Of a DNA stretch of 64,000 nucleotides, positions 37,300 through 45,787 are shown piece by piece. Under the pieces are notes generated by a model. It ran no database searches. It worked only from the letters and a program-made list of their open reading frames with translations, and was not told the origin of the DNA. This DNA comes from Curtobacterium flaccumfaciens. Lineage in GTDB: Bacteria > Actinomycetota > Actinomycetes > Actinomycetales > Microbacteriaceae. The first letter of the stretch is position 1. Each line of letters opens with the position of its first letter. The stretch spans positions 1-64,000 of the forward strand of contig NZ_JABMCF010000041.1 of the NCBI RefSeq assembly GCF_013359815.1. Direction: 5' to 3'. The translations under genes and the position numbers were made by a program.

Positions 37300-38907
37300 T
37301 CACCCCGCGGCGAGCGCCGCCGTCCACACCGCGTGCAGCTCGTCCGCGGCCCCCGGGTGCGCCACGAGGAACGGCTCCCCCACGGGCGGGAAGCCCTCGA
37401 CGGGGCCGGACCGCGTCAGCACGACGCCCCCGGCCTCGTGCACGAGCAGCACCGCGGCCCCGTGGTCGACCGGGTTGAACGCCGAGACGCAGCCGCCGAT
37501 CCCCCGCCCGGCCGCGACCTGGGCGATCGTCAACGTGCCCGATCCCTGCACCCGGAGCGTGCACGACCGGTCGGCCAGGGCGTCGAGGAACGCCCCGAAC
37601 CCCGGCCACGGGCGGTGCCCGTCGAGCTCGGTGCCGACGACGGCACCGGCGAGCGGCCGGGGTGTGTCGTCGAGTCGGAGCTGGCGGTCGCGCAGGGTGG
37701 CGCCGCGGCCGCGTCGGGCCTCGAGCACCTCACCGCGCCAGGGGTCCGCGACGACGCCGACGAGGGGACGGCCGCCACGGGTCAGGCAGAGCGACATCGA
37801 GGTCCAGGGCACGCCGTTGGCCAGGTTGGTGGTGCCGTCGACGGGGTCCAGGAACCAGCGGTGCCGGTCGCCGGGGGCCTCGCCGTACTCCTCGCCGGTG
37901 AACCCGTGCGTCGGGAACACCATCCGCACGCGGGAGCGGACGTGCTGCTCCACCAGGCGGTCGACGTCGGTGACCAGGTCGGCGGGGTTCGCCTTGGTGT
38001 GGACCTCGCTGACCGGGTGTTCTCGCGTGTAGGCGATGACCTCGTGGGCGATCCGGTGGGCCAGGGCCTGGGCGCGCGAGGCGACCTCGGTCTCGGTGGG
38101 CTCGCGGTCGCGCTCGGGCCAGCCGTCGCGCTCGGCCGCCGACAGGGCTGCGCCGATGGACCCGACGTCGTTCGTGGTGATCGAGTCGACACCGAGCCGG
38201 GCCGCCCAGATCGCCGGCTCGACGTCGTCGATGGTCCAGACGGCGACGCGCAGGCCCAGGGCGTGCGCGACCTCGACCGTGCGCGGGGTGAGGAACGCGA
38301 CGTCGAGGTTGAGCGTCGACGGCTCGAGCGCCTCGAGGTCCGCCGACACGGGCGGGTCGAGCGACTCCCATGCCAGCCACAGGTCGGCATCGGGCAGCAC
38401 GGAGCGGACGGCCGCCATCGCCGCCGGTGCGCCGCACCAGGCCACCGCGGTGGAGCCGGTGAAGCCCGCGACGGTGCGGGCGGCGACCAGGGCGTCCTCG
38501 GCGTCGGTCAGGTCGACGAGCAGGGTGGACCGGCAGCCGTCGAGGCGTTCGAGCGCGCCGTCGAGCCGCGGGATCCGGTCGAGGCCGTTGCCGAGCCTGG
38601 CGACGTCGCACCAGTCGACGTCGGACACCCGGCGGGCGTCGCCCCACATCCGGCCGAGCGTCTCGTCGTGCAGCAGGACGGCGACACCGTCGGCGGTGCG
38701 GCGGACGTCGACCTCGATCACCTCGGCGCCGAGCGCCTCGGCGACCGCAATGGCGGGCAGGGTGTTCTCACGCCGGACGCGCGGCGCACCACGGTGGGCG
38801 ACGAGGCGTGGCGGACGCACGCCGGGCCTCCCGTCCGGGCTCGTGGCGACCACACGGTCGACCGCAGCCGCAGCGGAGACGGTCGACGTCGGGACCCCCG
38901 CGCTCAT
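37300..38907 (-). CDS. Fused glycerophosphodiester phosphodiesterase-inositol monophosphatase
   Basis: This 535-residue protein joins two enzymes. Residues ~33-255 are a GDPD domain: His38-Arg39 in VAHRG, ENT at 47-49, Glu65 and Asp67 in EVDV, His80-Asp81. Residues ~275-530 are an inositol monophosphatase family domain: GEE at 338-340, DPVDGT at 354-359, and Asp481 in NPVDHGAA. A GDPD splits a glycerophosphodiester and the IMPase removes phosphate from the released sugar or inositol phosphate. It is the last gene of an ABC-importer operon, and ATG 38907 overlaps the ATPase stop. The N-terminal ~30 residues are partly encoded by a family A half-element. Substrate assignment is inference. Confidence 0.92.
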   Translation of the reverse strand: MSAGVPTSTVSAAAAVDRVVATSPDGRPGVRPPRLVAHRGAPRVRRENTLPAIAVAEALGAEVIEVDVRRTADGVAVLLHDETLGRMWGDARRVSDVDWCDVARLGNGLDRIPRLDGALERLDGCRSTLLVDLTDAEDALVAARTVAGFTGSTAVAWCGAPAAMAAVRSVLPDADLWLAWESLDPPVSADLEALEPSTLNLDVAFLTPRTVEVAHALGLRVAVWTIDDVEPAIWAARLGVDSITTNDVGSIGAALSAAERDGWPERDREPTETEVASRAQALAHRIAHEVIAYTREHPVSEVHTKANPADLVTDVDRLVEQHVRSRVRMVFPTHGFTGEEYGEAPGDRHRWFLDPVDGTTNLANGVPWTSMSLCLTRGGRPLVGVVADPWRGEVLEARRGRGATLRDRQLRLDDTPRPLAGAVVGTELDGHRPWPGFGAFLDALADRSCTLRVQGSGTLTIAQVAAGRGIGGCVSAFNPVDHGAAVLLVHEAGGVVLTRSGPVEGFPPVGEPFLVAHPGAADELHAVWTAALAAG

Positions 38908-39980
38908 CGCGCGACCTCGAGCAGCACGCCGTCGCGGTGGACGAGCACTTCACCCAGGCGCACCCCGGTCTCGGTGCCGACCGCCGGCGGTGGCCCGGTG
39001 ACGTAGGCACGGAGCTCCGCGCCGTCGGTGCTGAGCACGACCTCGGCGAAGTGCCCCCGCATGAGCACCCGCGCGACCGTCGCGCGGATCGGCGAGTCGT
39101 CGGTGAGCACGACCTGTTCGGGCCGGATCAGCACAGTGTCGGCCGCCGTCGGGCTGACCGAGGTGCCGGCGAGGAACCGTCCGGTGACGACGCTCGTCGA
39201 CCCGATGAACGAGGCGACGAAGCTCGTGGCGGGGCGGGCGTAGAGCTCCGTCGGGGTCGCGATCTGCTCGATGCGGCCGTCGTGCATCACGGCGATCCGG
39301 TCCGAGATGCTGAGCGCTTCGTCCTGATCGTGCGTCACGATCACGGTCGTGATGCCGAGCCGCTGCTGGATGCGGCGGATCTCGTCGCGGACGCTCACGC
39401 GGAGCTTCGCGTCGAGGTTCGACAGCGGCTCGTCGAGGAGCAGGACGTCCGGCTCCTGCACGATGGCGCGGGCCAGGGCCACGCGCTGCTGCTCACCGCC
39501 CGAGATCGCGGTCGGCTTCGAGCCGGCGTGGTGGCTGAGGCCGACGAGCTCGAGCGCGTCGCGCACGCGCTCGGCGACCCGCGCCTTCGGCACCCGTCGG
39601 GTCCGCAGCGGGAACGCGACGTTCTGCGTCACCGTCATGTGCGGCCAGAGCGCGTAGTTCTGGAACACCATCGCGCTCGGCCGGCGCTCCGGACCGAGCG
39701 ACGTGACGTCGCGGTCCCCCATCGTCACGACGCCGCCGTCGGCGGGCAGGAACCCCGCCACCATGCGGAGCGTCGTGGTCTTGCCGCAGCCGGACGGCCC
39801 GAGGAGCGAGACGAGCTCGCCCTTCGCGACGTCGAGGTCGATGCCGGCGACGACGTCGCGCCCGCCGAGCGTCTTGCGCAGTCCGCGGATGGTGAGGCCG
39901 CCGGATCGGGTCCGGTCCGTCGTGCTGCCGTCGGCCTGGAGGCCCGGTGCGCGTTCCGAGACGAGCGTCGCGTCCGTCAT
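38904..39980 (-). CDS. ABC importer ATPase with TOBE-type domain (PotA/FbpC-like)
   Basis: This 358-residue ATPase has Walker A GPSGCGKTT, the Q-loop region VFQNYALWPHMTV, signature ISGGEQQRVALARA and Walker B VLLLDEPLSNLD. The C-terminal ~100 residues form a TOBE-like domain (LIRPEQVVL). It powers import by the two adjacent permeases. The start at ATG 39980 is chosen for GAAAGG 7 nt upstream. An in-frame ATG at 40010 that overlaps the permease stop as ATGA is the alternative. Part of the N-terminal region is read from a family A half-element near 39935. Confidence 0.92.
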   Translation of the reverse strand: MTDATLVSERAPGLQADGSTTDRTRSGGLTIRGLRKTLGGRDVVAGIDLDVAKGELVSLLGPSGCGKTTTLRMVAGFLPADGGVVTMGDRDVTSLGPERRPSAMVFQNYALWPHMTVTQNVAFPLRTRRVPKARVAERVRDALELVGLSHHAGSKPTAISGGEQQRVALARAIVQEPDVLLLDEPLSNLDAKLRVSVRDEIRRIQQRLGITTVIVTHDQDEALSISDRIAVMHDGRIEQIATPTELYARPATSFVASFIGSTSVVTGRFLAGTSVSPTAADTVLIRPEQVVLTDDSPIRATVARVLMRGHFAEVVLSTDGAELRAYVTGPPPAVGTETGVRLGEVLVHRDGVLLEVAR

Positions 39981-40006
39981 CTGGTCGCCTTTCGTGCTGG
40001 TGTGGG

Positions 40007-40819
40007 TCATCGGATCTGGAAGCCGTCCGCCAGTCGGCCGCCCATGATGTGCTTCCGGGCGAGCAGCAGCAGGACCACGGACGGGATGCTCAGCGCGATC
40101 GCGAACACCGCCGAGACCTGGCGCGGGGAGTTCAGGACGAGCGAGTACATCGCCGTCGGCATCGTCATGTACGTCGGGGCGCCGACCAGGTACGTGCCCT
40201 GCGCCTCGTCGAAGGACGCCAGGAACGACATCACCATCGCGACGAGGATCCCGGGCCAGGCGATCGGGAACGTCACCTTCCAGAAGGTGCGCCAGCGGCT
40301 GGCCCCGGCGTCGCGGGCGGCTTCCTCGAGGGACCGCGGCACGGCCGAGAACGCTGCGGCGGGCAGCCACGTCATGAACACGACGCAGCCCAGGACGTGC
40401 ACGATCAGGATCCCGGTGACCGTGTTCATGAGGTTCAGCGCGGTGAACATCGCCGACATCGTGACGAAGAGGCCCATCTTCGGGAACGCGTTCGTCGCGA
40501 ACAGCCCGACGAGCACGAGCCGCCGCCCCGGGAACTCGATGCGGCTGATCGCCCACGCGGCGGGCAGGCAGACCACGGCGGCGATGAGGACCGTGAGCGG
40601 GGCGAGGACGAGCGAGTTCTGCACCGCGACGGCCAGGCTGCGGTCCTCGAACACGGTGCCCCACCACTGCAGGGTCCAGCCGTCGGGCAGCAGGTTCGGG
40701 TAGGTCCACGTCGTGGCGAAGGCCCGGGCGGCCAGCCAGACGAGCGGCCCGAGGATGAACACGGCCAGCACGATCGCGGTCGCCCAGACGAGGGCGGTGC
40801 CGGTCAGACGCTTGATCAC
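40007..40819 (-). CDS. ABC importer permease 2
   Basis: This 270-residue permease of the BPD family has six helices and the EAA loop LEEAARDAGASRWRTFWKVT. It forms the channel with permease 1. Start GTG 40819 overlaps the permease 1 stop as GTGA. It resembles permeases of the Fe3+/thiamine/putrescine-type importers. Confidence 0.92.
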   Translation of the reverse strand: MIKRLTGTALVWATAIVLAVFILGPLVWLAARAFATTWTYPNLLPDGWTLQWWGTVFEDRSLAVAVQNSLVLAPLTVLIAAVVCLPAAWAISRIEFPGRRLVLVGLFATNAFPKMGLFVTMSAMFTALNLMNTVTGILIVHVLGCVVFMTWLPAAAFSAVPRSLEEAARDAGASRWRTFWKVTFPIAWPGILVAMVMSFLASFDEAQGTYLVGAPTYMTMPTAMYSLVLNSPRQVSAVFAIALSIPSVVLLLLARKHIMGGRLADGFQIR

Positions 40820-41850
40820 TGCTGCTCCTGACGCTTCTTGTCGAGCTCGCCCGCGTTCGAGCGGACCGTCGAGCGGAGGTAGAAGACGCTCGCCGCCGCG
40901 GCGAACGCGAACACGATGAACGCCATCGCCGTCGACTGCTGCGGACGGTTGTAGGCCTGGAAGTACTTCGAGATGTCGACGCCGAGCATCGTCGGCGCGT
41001 TCGGACCGGTGAAGTACGGCACGGTGAACGAACCGAGCACCCCGATCACGGTGAACGTCGTCGCGATGACGAGCGGGGTCGCGGCCATCGGCAGGAGCAC
41101 CTGCCAGACGACGCGCCAGGTGCTCGCCCCGGCGTCCTTCGCGGCCTCGACCAGGGCGTCCGGGGTGCCCTGCAGCGCCCCGGTGATCATCAGCACCGCG
41201 AACGGCAGGCTGGTCCAGACGCTGCCGAACACCACGGCGACGAGGGTGTAGCCCCACACCGGGACGTCCAGGCCGAACTGCGCACCGAGGCTGCGGAGGA
41301 ACCCCTGCGCGTCGGTGAAGGTCAGGATCGACCAGCTCGCGATGACCACCGGCACGAAGATCGGCACCACGGCCAGGACGCTGAGGGTCTTGCCGAGGAA
41401 GCCTCCGCGGAGCCGCAGGATCACCGCGACGACGACCGCCAGCCCCACGGTCAGGCCGGTCGACAGCGCCGTGACCCCGAGCGTCGCGACCAGGTCACGC
41501 AGGAACGTGGGGTTGCCGAGCAAGGTGGTGTAGACCGCGAACGAGAAGCCGCGCACCGTGTCGCCGCCGATGTCGGCGAGCGCCTGGTTCAGGCCGCCGG
41601 TGAACCCGAGGCTGAACAGGGCGGCGTTCACCACCGGGACGCCGACGAACAGGATGACGACGAGCACCGGGGCGGCGACGAGGGCGAGGCCCTGCCAGCG
41701 CCGGCGGCGGGCCAGCCGCTCCTGCGCCGTGCGCCCGCTGGCGGGGTGCGCCGGGCTCTGGGCGTGGGGCGGGACGGGCGGGAGGCCCGTGGCGGAGTCG
41801 CCACGGGCCTCCCGGCCGGTTGCCGGGCCGTCCTGGACGGTCTGGGTCAC
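40816..41850 (-). CDS. ABC importer permease 1
   Basis: This 344-residue permease has about six helices and the EAA loop LVEAAKDAGASTWRVVWQVL. The start GTG 41850 overlaps the lipoprotein gene stop as GTGA. Residues ~11-26, in the cytosolic N terminus before helix 1, are encoded by a complete family A hairpin, so this segment was probably added by insertion of the repeat. Homologues could be checked for absence of this segment. Confidence 0.92.
   Translation of the reverse strand: MTQTVQDGPATGREARGDSATGLPPVPPHAQSPAHPASGRTAQERLARRRRWQGLALVAAPVLVVILFVGVPVVNAALFSLGFTGGLNQALADIGGDTVRGFSFAVYTTLLGNPTFLRDLVATLGVTALSTGLTVGLAVVVAVILRLRGGFLGKTLSVLAVVPIFVPVVIASWSILTFTDAQGFLRSLGAQFGLDVPVWGYTLVAVVFGSVWTSLPFAVLMITGALQGTPDALVEAAKDAGASTWRVVWQVLLPMAATPLVIATTFTVIGVLGSFTVPYFTGPNAPTMLGVDISKYFQAYNRPQQSTAMAFIVFAFAAAASVFYLRSTVRSNAGELDKKRQEQQ
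41772..41820. repeat. Family A hairpin, copy 4 (inside coding sequence)
   Basis: GGGAGGCCCGTGGCG and CGCCACGGGCCTCCC enclose GAGT. The element is in frame within the permease 1 gene and encodes part of its N-terminal tail. Elsewhere the same element sits at gene ends. Confidence 0.75.
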
Positions 41851-43001
41851 TGCGGGACCTTCGCGTCCCACGCCGCGTTCATGTCGGCGGCGAAGTCGCT
41901 CTGGAACCCGAGGCGGAGCTGCGAGGGGTTCGCGTCGGCGAACTGCTCGGCGACCGACTTGGGCAGGCTGTCGAGCGGGATCACCGGGTAGCCGGAGACG
42001 GCGCTCGCGACGAGCTGCTGCCCCTTCGTGCTGAGCACGAAGTCGGCGAGCTTCTCGGCTGCCGCCTTCTTGGCCTTCGGCTCGGTCTTGGGGATGCCGA
42101 GGAAGCTCGCGCTGCCGGTGAACGACGGGTCCTCGATCTGCACGGCCTTGGTGGTCTTCGGGATGATGCCGGTCTTCTGCGAGGTGATGAACTGGTCGCT
42201 CCAGACCGGGGCCATCGCGATCTGGCCACTGCCGAGCAGCTGCACGACCTGGTCGTTGCCGTTCGGGTAGACGCCCTTCTGGTACGTCGACGGGCCGAGG
42301 TCCTTCAGGGCCGTGAAGCCCTTGTCCCACTTCGACTCGAGCGACTTGTCGTACTTCGTCTGCATCGTCTCCTGCTCGGCGGGCGTCAGGTACTTCGCGA
42401 GCACCGTGGCCACGAACGAACCACCCGAACCGCCGGACGACGGGGAGTTGTAGGCGAACTCGCCCGGGTTGGCCTTGATCCAGGCGAGCAGGTCGTCGAG
42501 GGTCTTCGGCGGGTCCGTGACCTTCTTCGCGTCGTACGCCAGCAGCACGCTCGAGGCGCGGTACGGGATGGCGCTGTCGCCGCCCTGCTGCTTCGTGGCG
42601 TCCGGGACGTCCTTCAGGTTCGGGATCGTGCTGTCGCTGACCGGTGCCATCAGCCCGGCCTTGCCGGCGGTGGTGACGAAGCCGGCGTCGACGAGGTCGT
42701 ACGCGACGGACTTGCCGGCCTTGACCGCGGTGGCGAGGTTCGCCTGGGTCTGGGCGTCGTGCTCGCCGTGCAGGTCGATGCTCGTGCTGACGTGGATCTT
42801 CGGGTTCGCCTTCTCGAAGGCGGGGATGAGCGACTTGTCCCAGAGGTCCTGGACGTTGGTGTCGCCGCTGATGAACACGGTGAGGTCGGTGGTGCCGTCG
42901 GTGTCGGAGGCGTTCGAGGCGTTGGCGCTCTGGACGCAGCCGGAGAGTGCGACGGTCGCGGCTGCCGCGATGGCGAGGCCGGCGAGGACTCGGGTCTTCA
43001 C
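41847..43001 (-). CDS. ABC importer solute-binding lipoprotein
   Basis: This 384-residue family 1 solute-binding protein has a lipoprotein signal peptide with lipobox LSGC near residue 21. The mature part resembles binding proteins of the spermidine/thiamine/iron/phosphonate type (TVFISGDTNVQDLWDKS, then a closing IPLDSLPKSVAEQF segment). The start GTG 43001 has AGGGAG about 8 nt upstream. It is the first gene of the five-gene operon. The ligand cannot be told from sequence; a glycerophosphodiester is suggested by the last gene of the operon. Confidence 0.92.
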   Translation of the reverse strand: MKTRVLAGLAIAAAATVALSGCVQSANASNASDTDGTTDLTVFISGDTNVQDLWDKSLIPAFEKANPKIHVSTSIDLHGEHDAQTQANLATAVKAGKSVAYDLVDAGFVTTAGKAGLMAPVSDSTIPNLKDVPDATKQQGGDSAIPYRASSVLLAYDAKKVTDPPKTLDDLLAWIKANPGEFAYNSPSSGGSGGSFVATVLAKYLTPAEQETMQTKYDKSLESKWDKGFTALKDLGPSTYQKGVYPNGNDQVVQLLGSGQIAMAPVWSDQFITSQKTGIIPKTTKAVQIEDPSFTGSASFLGIPKTEPKAKKAAAEKLADFVLSTKGQQLVASAVSGYPVIPLDSLPKSVAEQFADANPSQLRLGFQSDFAADMNAAWDAKVPQ

Positions 43002-43085
43002 GTGGGTTCTCCCTGTTCCGTGGTGCGTGGGGTGTGCGGGGTGGGGGCTTACGGGCGTGCGGGGGCCGTGCGGGCGGGACGTGTG

Positions 43086-43097
43086 GGAACGTTCCCG
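43086..43097. promoter_or_regulatory. LacI-type operator-like palindrome upstream of the ABC operon
   Basis: GGGAACGTTCCC, with the AACGTT core common in LacI-family operators, lies 85 bp before the start of the lipoprotein gene. The LacI regulator encoded at 44774-45787 is a candidate ligand-responsive repressor. Confidence 0.45.
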
Positions 43098-43116
43098 CGC
43101 CGGGGTCGAGTGTGGC

Positions 43117-43174
43117 GCTGGCGGGTGAACTCCGGGTGCCTCCGGCGTCGCCGCCGGGTGAACTCCGGGTGCGG
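43117..43174. repeat. Tandem repeat of GCGGGTGAACTCCGGGTGC
   Basis: The GGGTGAACTCCGGGTGC segment occurs twice in direct order, 34 bp apart, upstream of the lipoprotein gene and next to a family C palindrome. Confidence 0.6.
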
Positions 43175-43184
43175 TGCTCGCTCT

Positions 43185-43248
43185 GGTGCGAGGTTCCGTA
43201 CTCCGTGCCCGCCCTGGAGCCCTGCACCGAGTACGGAACCTCGCACCG
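43185..43248. repeat. 64-bp palindrome with TGCGAGGTTCCGTACTC arms (family C-like)
   Basis: GGTGCGAGGTTCCGTACTC (43185-43203) pairs perfectly with GAGTACGGAACCTCGCACC (43230-43248). It is followed by CGCACCGTGCGAGGTCACCG repeats up to the stop of the DUF559-like gene. Confidence 0.75.
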
Positions 43249-43289
43249 TTCGCGCCGCCCCTCGCACCGTGCGAGGTCACCGTGCGAGG

Positions 43290-44240
43290 TCACCGTGACA
43301 TCGGTACCCGGGCATTCCGGAGCTTCGCGCGGAACGCGGACTCGTCCCACACGTCCTTCCAGCCGTACCGGATCACACCGCGCACCTCGGGGAAGGAGCG
43401 CAAGCGGTCCTCGCGGTACTTCTCCGCGATGACGACGTCCTCCGCCGACCGCCCTCCGCGCAGCGCTGCATCGCGGTACTTCACCTCACCGTCGAACTCG
43501 ATCACCACGCCCTGGTCCGGGAGCCAGAAGTCCACGACGATGTCCGACTCGCCCGGGGTGGTGAAGCGTCGTTGCAGCACCGGGGTGGGAGCGCCGTACT
43601 CGTCCAGGCGGACCCGGACCAGCGATTCCCCCACCGAGTCAGCGGCTGGGTCCGCGAAACCGACGGACCGCAGGGCACGGCGCCGGCCCTTCCGTCCCCG
43701 CCGCGCGACCCCGTCCAGGACGGCGTCGCGGTCCGCGCCGAGGGCGAGGAGCCGGTCGAGGGCCACCACCGCTTCCGTCATCGGCAAGGTCATGGCGAGG
43801 TCCACGGCCGTCCTGTCGAACCCCGTCAGGGTCAGGTCGTCCGCGCGGAACCGCCACGTGCCCGCCATCGACGGGTCGAAGTCGGCGTGCACGACGAACG
43901 TCGCGTTGGTCGTCCGCGCATCGCGCCCGGGGCTGGTCAGGTGGACTCGTTCCGGCCACCGGCCCACGTGCGGCACACCGATGACCGCTGCCGCCGACAG
44001 GTGCGACACGACGAAGCGAGGTCTGATCCGGTCGACGAGTGATCGCACGAGCACGTGGTGCCGCTGCTCGGGGCGGAGGCCCTTCCACCGCTCGGCGTCC
44101 GCGTACCGGCCGTGCGCGATGCGGACCAGTTCCCCAGCGCGGGCCCGGACCCGGATCGCCGCGGCCTCGTCCGGCCGTGACTCGTGCGCGACGAGGACCG
44201 TGCAGTCGGGGACGGCGGGGAAACGGGGATGAGCAGCCAT
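43290..44240 (-). CDS. AbiEi-like/DUF559 protein
   Basis: This 316-residue protein has an N-terminal AbiEi-like region (ELVRIAHGRYADAERW, then VVSHLSAAAVIGVP) and a C-terminal endonuclease-like domain (SDIVVDFWLPDQGVVIEFDGEV, shown here only in part as VVIEFDGEVKYRD). It has the same layout as the protein encoded at 20762-21694, with low sequence identity. Function is unknown: no partner toxin gene lies next to it. The ATG at 44240 is preferred for CAGCAT 7 nt upstream; 44267 is an alternative. Confidence 0.82.
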   Translation of the reverse strand: MAAHPRFPAVPDCTVLVAHESRPDEAAAIRVRARAGELVRIAHGRYADAERWKGLRPEQRHHVLVRSLVDRIRPRFVVSHLSAAAVIGVPHVGRWPERVHLTSPGRDARTTNATFVVHADFDPSMAGTWRFRADDLTLTGFDRTAVDLAMTLPMTEAVVALDRLLALGADRDAVLDGVARRGRKGRRRALRSVGFADPAADSVGESLVRVRLDEYGAPTPVLQRRFTTPGESDIVVDFWLPDQGVVIEFDGEVKYRDAALRGGRSAEDVVIAEKYREDRLRSFPEVRGVIRYGWKDVWDESAFRAKLRNARVPMSR

Positions 44241-44342
44241 GCATCGGATGCTGGCGGACACCCGCACGGTGCGAGTGCGGCCGGATCAGGCTGTGGACAG
44301 CGGCGTCCATCCACAGTCGCGAGCGGATGAATCAGCAGCTGC

Positions 44343-44348
44343 GAGAAT
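44343..44348 (+). promoter_or_regulatory. -10 box of a likely leaderless transcript (DUF3054 gene)
   Basis: GAGAAT is separated by 6 nt from the GTG at 44355. The LacI gene is in the same transcript. Confidence 0.45.
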
Positions 44349-44354
44349 GAGCGG

Positions 44355-44777
44355 GTGAACGCACGCACCTGGGGTTGGCTCGCAGCCGTCATCGACGTCG
44401 TCCTCATCGTCGTCTTCGCGCTCATCGGGCGCTCGTCGCACGGTGAGGCCAACACGGCGCTGGCGCTCTGGACCACCGCCTACCCGTTCCTGGCGGGTTG
44501 GGCGATCGGGTACGTGACGAGCGGTGCCTGGGCTCGACCGCTGCGCTTCTGGCCGACCGGTGCCGTGGTCTGGGTCCTCACGGTCTTCGTCGGTCTGGCC
44601 ATCCGCGTCGCCACCGGCCAGGGCGACGTCGACGGCAACCCGCTGCCGATCTCGTTCGTCATCGTCGCGACGATCGTGCTCGGGGTGTTCCTGCTCGGCT
44701 GGCGCGCGATCGCCCGCGGCGTGCTCCGGTTCACCGCGTCGCGGTCGCGACGGGACGCCGCAGCGTCCGACGCGTGA
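44355..44777 (+). CDS. DUF3054 membrane protein
   Basis: This 140-residue protein has four transmembrane helices and the DUF3054 features IDVVLIVVFALIGRSSHGE and RPLRFWPTGAVVW. Function is unknown. The start is GTG 44355, and the stop overlaps the LacI regulator start as GTGA. Confidence 0.88.
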   Translation: MNARTWGWLAAVIDVVLIVVFALIGRSSHGEANTALALWTTAYPFLAGWAIGYVTSGAWARPLRFWPTGAVVWVLTVFVGLAIRVATGQGDVDGNPLPISFVIVATIVLGVFLLGWRAIARGVLRFTASRSRRDAAASDA

Positions 44778-45787
44778 ACGGCAGCCGCGGTTCCCAGCCG
44801 ACGATCCTCGACGTCGCCGCACGTGCGGGGGTCTCGAAGTCGGCGGTGAGCCGCGTGCTCTCCGGGACCGGACGGTTCTCGGACGAGACCCGCGAACGCG
44901 TCGAACGAGCGGCAGCCGAGCTCGGGTACGTCGCGAACGCGATGGCTCGCGGGCTGGTCAGCGGTCGCACGAACACGATCGGGATGCTCGTCCGGGATGC
45001 ATCGTCGATGGTCTACACCGCACTGCACGCCGTGATGGAGCGCCGCGCATCGGAGCTCGGCTACCGTGTCATCACCACGACGGGCGTCGGTCGGGTCGAG
45101 GACGAGAAGTCCGCCCTCGCCGCACTCGTGTCCATGCGCGTCGACGGGCTCGTCGTGTGCAGCGGCCTGATGCCGTCCGCCGACATCGCCGAGTTCGCGC
45201 CCCGCATCGCCACCGTCGTCGCGGGTCGGCCCGAGCTGCACCCGGCGCTCTCGAGCGTCTACTGCGACGAGGTCGACGGTGGGGCCTCCATCGCGGACGC
45301 CGTCGCCGATGCCGGCCACACCGCCGCCGTTGTCCTCACCGTCCCGCTCGACAACGCGATCACGCAGCACGCGCGATCGTCGGCGATGCTCGAGCGGCTC
45401 CGAGCACGTGGCGTCCGGGTGATCGACATCGACGCGAGCTTCGTGCGGCCACCCGACGACCTCGCCGCCGACCTGGTGGACGCCGTGCAGGAGTCGGGCG
45501 TGACCGCGGTGATGTGTCCGACGGACCGGCTCATGCTCGACGTGTGCGAGGCGCTCGCCCGCCGCGGTGTCGAGGTCCCGCGCGACCTCTCCGTCACCGG
45601 GTTCGACGGCGTCTACCCGCTGGCGAGCGACTGGATCGGCTTCACGACACTCGAGCAACCGATCGAGCGCATCGGCCGCGAGGCCATCGACCTCGTCATC
45701 GGCCGCATCGACGACCCCACCCGCCCCGTCGAGCACCGGTCACTGCGCGGCACCGTGATCCGCGGCCGCACCCTGCTCCCCCGCTGA
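44774..45787 (+). CDS. LacI family transcriptional regulator
   Basis: This 337-residue regulator has the N-terminal LacI helix-turn-helix (TILDVAARAGVSKSAVSRV) and a periplasmic-binding-protein-like sensor domain (TNTIGMLVRDASSMVY to TTLEQPIERIGREA). LacI regulators usually control nearby sugar or polyol catabolism. It is not next to a sugar operon, but the ABC/GDPD-IMPase operon begins 1.8 kb away with a palindrome of LacI type. Start GTG 44774 overlaps the DUF3054 stop as GTGA. Confidence 0.92.
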   Translation: MNGSRGSQPTILDVAARAGVSKSAVSRVLSGTGRFSDETRERVERAAAELGYVANAMARGLVSGRTNTIGMLVRDASSMVYTALHAVMERRASELGYRVITTTGVGRVEDEKSALAALVSMRVDGLVVCSGLMPSADIAEFAPRIATVVAGRPELHPALSSVYCDEVDGGASIADAVADAGHTAAVVLTVPLDNAITQHARSSAMLERLRARGVRVIDIDASFVRPPDDLAADLVDAVQESGVTAVMCPTDRLMLDVCEALARRGVEVPRDLSVTGFDGVYPLASDWIGFTTLEQPIERIGREAIDLVIGRIDDPTRPVEHRSLRGTVIRGRTLLPR

